Source: Stramonita haemastoma (lineage: Eukaryota; Mollusca; Gastropoda; Neogastropoda; Muricidae). From it: a stretch of 10,000 bases of DNA. A model generated the notes under the pieces. The model did no database searches. It had not been told where the DNA came from and saw only the letters and a list, made by a program, of their open reading frames with translations. The translations under genes and the position numbers were made by a program. The stretch covers positions 26,611,521 to 26,621,520 of the forward strand of contig CM060325.1 of assembly GCA_030674155.1 (NCBI GenBank). Reading direction: 5' to 3'. Of the stretch, positions 7,551-10,000 are shown in pieces (the first letter of the stretch is position 1; the number at the start of each line of letters is the position of its first letter).

Positions 7551-7856
7551 TGCACTGAACTCATAATATTAGCAGGGTTACGTAAGCAAATGCAATGAAC
7601 CATAATATTAGCAGTGGTCATGTAAACAAATGCAATGAACAAAGAATATTAGCAGTGGTTACATAAACAAATGCAATGAACCTATAATATTAGCAGTGGT
7701 CATGTAAACAAATGCAATGAATCCATAATATTAGCAGTTCTATAAACAAATGCAATTAACAGATAATACTAGCAGTTATATAAACAAACGCTATTAACCC
7801 ATAATATTAGCAGTGATTATACAAACAAATGCAATCAACCCATATTAGCAGTGGCT
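7551..7856. repeat. Minisatellite of about 41 bp units, eight copies
   Basis: The consensus is AAATGCAATGAACCCATAAT followed by ATTAGCAGTGGTCATGTAAAC. The AATATTAGCAG and AAACAAATGCAAT blocks recur at a spacing of about 41 bp in the first half. Later copies are shorter, about 36-38 bp, through loss of the GTGG part. Sequence drift rises toward the right edge, where the last unit reads CATATTAGCAGTGG. The unit shares no sequence with the minisatellite at 2217-3290 although the period is the same. It is not coding. Confidence 0.95.
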
Positions 7857-8611
7857 GTCCAATTTTTGCTCCTTCAGTTTTGGACATATATGATCATCTT
7901 TCACCAGCACTCAAAACGCTGACGCTAAAAACACACAAATAACAAGGTGGGATCTATCATCTTCATGACTATACCGTGGTCAAAGTGAATTGTGTGGGTC
8001 CACAAACTAACACTCTTTGATGCAAGTCAGTAGCCCAGTAAGCCCAAAGTCATATCAACTCCCAGGTAAAATCAGACAGCGCCTCACACGTGCTATCACC
8101 AATGTACCCAAAGCAGTATGCGCTGAAACACCTTTTACAAAGATCAGTATCCTAGGTCGTTGGGTCATCCTGTTAAGTCACCAAGACCCGAAACTGTTTT
8201 GACCGTTACAAGTCTGACAGGAGGAAACGTGTGGACTTGTTTGGTTGGACCTGTCACTGTGGAATGATTGACCCACTTACAGGATAGGTTTCTTCTTCTT
8301 CTTCATCATCGTGGTCGTCAAACGCTCAGCAGCACTGTTGTTGTCCGTCATGTGAGCGAAAATGCGTTGTGCTGCTGTCAAGCACCTGACAAGTCAGGCC
8401 CAGCGCATCACACTTTGGCATGGGAGAGAATTTTGTTATCTTTTAAGTCTTCTAAAAAAAAAAAGGCAGTAGATTGCACCCAGGAGGCAGAAAAGATACA
8501 AGGAGGTGACAAGAAGAAAGGAACAAGGCAGAAACAAAGAGAGGGAAAGAAAAGAGGGAATTCCTAGCGCAGAATTTCCAGAAGGTGGGGATGGTATTGA
8601 TACTGACAGCT
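7857..8611. other. Unassigned region, purine-rich at its end
   Basis: The first 590 bases have mixed composition. A (TTC)4-like run at 8289-8303 could be the minus-strand tail of a LINE or SINE, as at 2820, but I do not recognise the adjoining sequence. A run of A at 8454-8464 and a purine-rich strand at 8460-8563 follow. The open frame at 8268-8567 has no domain. I could not support an exon. Confidence 0.4.
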
Positions 8612-8633
8612 CCCCCCCCCCCCCCCCCCCCCC
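8612..8633. repeat. 22 bp poly-C homopolymer
   Basis: Twenty-two consecutive Cs at 8612-8633 are the longest C run here. The exact length is uncertain for technical reasons. Confidence 0.9.
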
Positions 8634-8727
8634 GGCATCCCCCACGAGGGAGCAGGATAGGTTTGAAAGGTATGTAAAATAATCATCAGTGCAAGTTTCG
8701 AGCAATCGGTGGAACACGGGGCCCAAA

Positions 8728-8773
8728 TACAACACGCACACAACACACACCCACACACACACACACACCACCA

Positions 8774-8818
<45 letters not shown>
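8728..8818. repeat. Imperfect (CA)n microsatellite
   Basis: CA units with CAACA, CCCACA and CACCACCACC interruptions end in about 20 pure CA units. The array lies 19 bp from the TATC-type tail of the LINE fragment at 8837-9044. Confidence 0.97.
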
Positions 8819-8819
<1 letters not shown>

Positions 8820-8836
8820 AAAACGTGTAGGCTCAA

Positions 8837-9044
8837 TCTATTTATCTATCTAGTCCTCTTTGTGCTCAGGTAGCACATAACCCTCAACTAGAGCCCGCCA
8901 CTGATGTCGGTCGGCTGAAATACGCTCCAGACGGCCCCATGTCCAACCCTTTTCCTTCATCTCCTCTCTACTGTTCTCCATCCAAGTTTCCTGGGGCGGC
9001 CTCTCTTTCTTCGACCGTCTGGAGTCCATCGTAGGGCGATTCTG
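8837..9044 (-). pseudogene. 5'-truncated LINE 3' end, second family, with (TAGA)n tail
   Basis: The minus strand reads RIALRWTPDGRRKRGRP at 9043-8993. After a frame change it continues with EMKEKGWTWGRLERISADRH, then QWRALVEGYVLPEHKED and a TAG stop at 8852-8850. The W-PDG-R-RGRP, -W--LER-A-DR--WR-LV and final -ED-stop pattern is the usual C-terminus of a LINE reverse-transcriptase ORF found in many animals. It differs from the endings at 2820-2991 and near 4880, so it is a separate family. The stop is followed at once by ATAGATAAATAG, a microsatellite tail with almost no 3' UTR. The catalytic core is absent and the piece is non-functional. Confidence 0.85.
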
Positions 9045-9167
9045 GATATGGCTCAATGCTCAGCTCTAATTGCCAGGGGTATGCCCACCAACCAGCAAAC
9101 TGTTTGGAATAGATTTTCGGTGTGTTCCAAACGGTCAGGTTGAACCTCGCCACCCTGGGGCTAGGGC
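9045..9167. other. Possible further upstream part of the LINE, unassigned
   Basis: On the minus strand this would precede the RIALRWTPDG segment of the adjoining LINE fragment. I see no frame with a recognisable continuation, so the LINE may be truncated near 9045. Confidence 0.35.
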
Positions 9168-9175
9168 ATTTATTT

Positions 9176-9221
<46 letters not shown>

Positions 9222-9285
9222 TTTATCATTTTTATACCACTCTATGTCACAGCAGATTTCTCTGCGTGAAATTCGGGATTCCATT
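9168..9285 (-). mobile_element. (TTTA)n and SINE 3' tail relic, minus strand
   Basis: A (TTTA)n run of about 60 bp at 9168-9228 is followed by TATACCACTCTATGTCACAGC and AGATTTCTCTGCGTGAAATTCGGG. Read on the minus strand, this is body sequence ending in GAGTGGTATAAAAATAAATAA. From memory this is the 3' end of a common caenogastropod SINE, probably the family of the head at 9511-9653. No head or core remains in this copy. The microsatellite is certain; the SINE assignment is a recollection. Confidence 0.55.
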
Positions 9286-9440
9286 AGGGCATCTGAGATA
9301 TATACAGTCATCAGTGACAGATGGTGCGATTGGGATTACTACTTTTGTCCTGATCTTCCCAGCCGTACGTTTGGGGAGTGTCGCGTGTCGTCACCGCCTT
9401 GACACTCCTGTTTGCACTTAATCGAACTCGTCGCGTGGTT
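9286..9440. other. Unassigned sequence
   Basis: This is a mixed-composition spacer between the SINE relic and the CA/CG array. No coding, RNA or repeat signal is seen. Confidence 0.4.
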
Positions 9441-9510
9441 ACACACACACACACGCGCCCGCGCGCGCGCACACCACACGCACACACACACACACGCACG
9501 CACGCACGCA
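9441..9510. repeat. CA/CG microsatellite
   Basis: CA units flank a CGCGCCCGCGCGCGCGC block at 9454-9470, and the array ends in CGCA units at 9495-9510. The next base begins a SINE head. Confidence 0.95.
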
Positions 9511-9653
9511 CACTAGAGGTAACGCGCCTGTCTAGAAAGCGAACAGTCGGATCGGAAGTGTGCGGTGGTTCGATCTCTGTTTTGGCCCGAAACTTTTCCC
9601 CCGTCCATTAGGCCATGAGAGGTTGGTCTGGGTGCTAGTCTTTCGGATGAGAC
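9511..9653 (+). mobile_element. Truncated tRNA-derived SINE with a different head (SINE3)
   Basis: The head CACTAGAGGTAACGCGCCTG with TCTAGAAAGCGA is tRNA-like, and GGTTCGATCTC at 9567-9577 fits a B box. The body reads CCATGAGAGGTTGGTCTGGG and TGCTAGTCTTTCGGATGAGAC at 9633-9653. This agrees with a gastropod SINE I recall, whose core continues GATAAACCGAGGTCCCGTGTG. Here the core breaks off after GGATGAGAC and gives way to GGGTTTTAATTTTTTTTT. The head differs from those at 5511 and 5921, yet the start of the core is the same. Confidence 0.75.
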
Positions 9654-9754
9654 AGGGTTTTAATTTTTTTTTGGGGGGTGGGGGTATTTTGGGTTTATTT
9701 TTAAACATGCCTGTGGTGAAGGTCGCTTTATGTTCAGAAAAAATCTCTTGTCCG

Positions 9755-9793
9755 TCTCTGTCTGTCTGTCTGTCTGTCTGTGTCTGTCTGTCT

Positions 9794-9848
<55 letters not shown>

Positions 9849-9850
9849 TG

Positions 9851-9894
<44 letters not shown>

Positions 9895-9942
9895 CTCTCC
9901 CCCTCTCGCTCACTCTCTCCCCCCTCTCTCTCACTCTCTTTC
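9755..9942. repeat. Compound (TCTG)n then imperfect (TC)n microsatellite
   Basis: TCTG units with two interruptions, TGTGTC and TCTTC, run to about 9838. They pass into TC with CTTG, TCCTC and CCCCTC interruptions up to about 9942. The order matches the array at 6311-6478 but is less pure. Frames here are Ser-Leu or Arg-Glu repeats. Confidence 0.95.
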
Positions 9943-10000
9943 TCTGGTTTTCACACTGGGCTTTGATTTTACAGTCTGCATCTGAAGAACCTTCTAGGGG

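Noticed and set aside
7551..7856. TAATATTAG motifs resembling the nonanucleotide origin of rolling-circle replicons
   Set aside because: The motif is one base off the usual TAATATTAC, lies in every unit of a tandem repeat without a conserved stem-loop, and no Rep gene is nearby.
8268..8567. 99-codon plus-strand open frame ending in a Lys/Arg-rich tail
   Set aside because: The basic tail is translated purine-rich low-complexity DNA and the rest matches nothing I recognise.

Overview
The window looks like non-coding, repeat-dominated DNA from a mollusc, most likely a marine caenogastropod snail. I base that on long (CA)n, (GT)n, (TC)n, (TCTG)n and (TTTA)n microsatellites, and on several tRNA-derived SINEs. 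These SINEs carry a central core reading GGATGARAC..TAAACCGAGG, which I recall from gastropod repeats. The taxon is an inference from memory of repeat families. I see no convincing host exon, no rRNA or functional tRNA gene, and no bacterial operon. Most open frames here are simple-repeat translations.

Layout. 1-500: imperfect (CA)n containing a diverged 50 bp duplication. 500-920: unassigned, pyrimidine-rich at first. 921-1232: tRNA-like SINE on the minus strand. 1381-1448: (GT)34. 1449-1557: short SINE on the minus strand with a hairpin tail. 1632-1701: (GA)n plus a G run. 1702-2216: unassigned. 2217-3290: minisatellite of about 24 units in 41, 36 and 33 bp classes. It is split at 2820-2991 by the minus-strand 3' end of a LINE with a (GAA)n tail and an 8 bp flanking duplication. 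3290-4916: decayed plus-strand non-LTR reverse transcriptase, itself interrupted by a hairpin-tail SINE fragment at 4490-4591. 5041-5335: CA-rich arrays. 5511-5787 and 5921-6284: two related SINEs, the second with the hairpin tail. 6311-6478: (TCTG)n then (TC)n. 6479-7550: unassigned sequence with TTTA, purine, poly-C and 27 bp poly-G tracts. 7551-7856: a second minisatellite of about 41 bp units. 7857-8727: mostly unassigned, with a 22 bp poly-C. 8728-8818: (CA)n. 8837-9044: C-terminal end of a second LINE family on the minus strand. 9168-9285: (TTTA)n plus a SINE tail relic. 9441-9510: CA/CG array. 9511-9653: SINE with a different head but the same core motif. 9755-9942: a second (TCTG)n/(TC)n compound array.

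There is no set of cooperating genes. The relationships are those of mobile elements: LINE remnants of at least two families could be the source of the machinery that moved the SINEs. The SINEs landed in or beside simple repeats, and their A-rich tails and internal C runs appear to have seeded further microsatellites. The most informative structures are the minisatellite interrupted by a LINE 3' end, the hairpin-tail SINE family present in three forms, and the core motif carried behind different tRNA-like heads. I found nothing that amounts to a new gene system.
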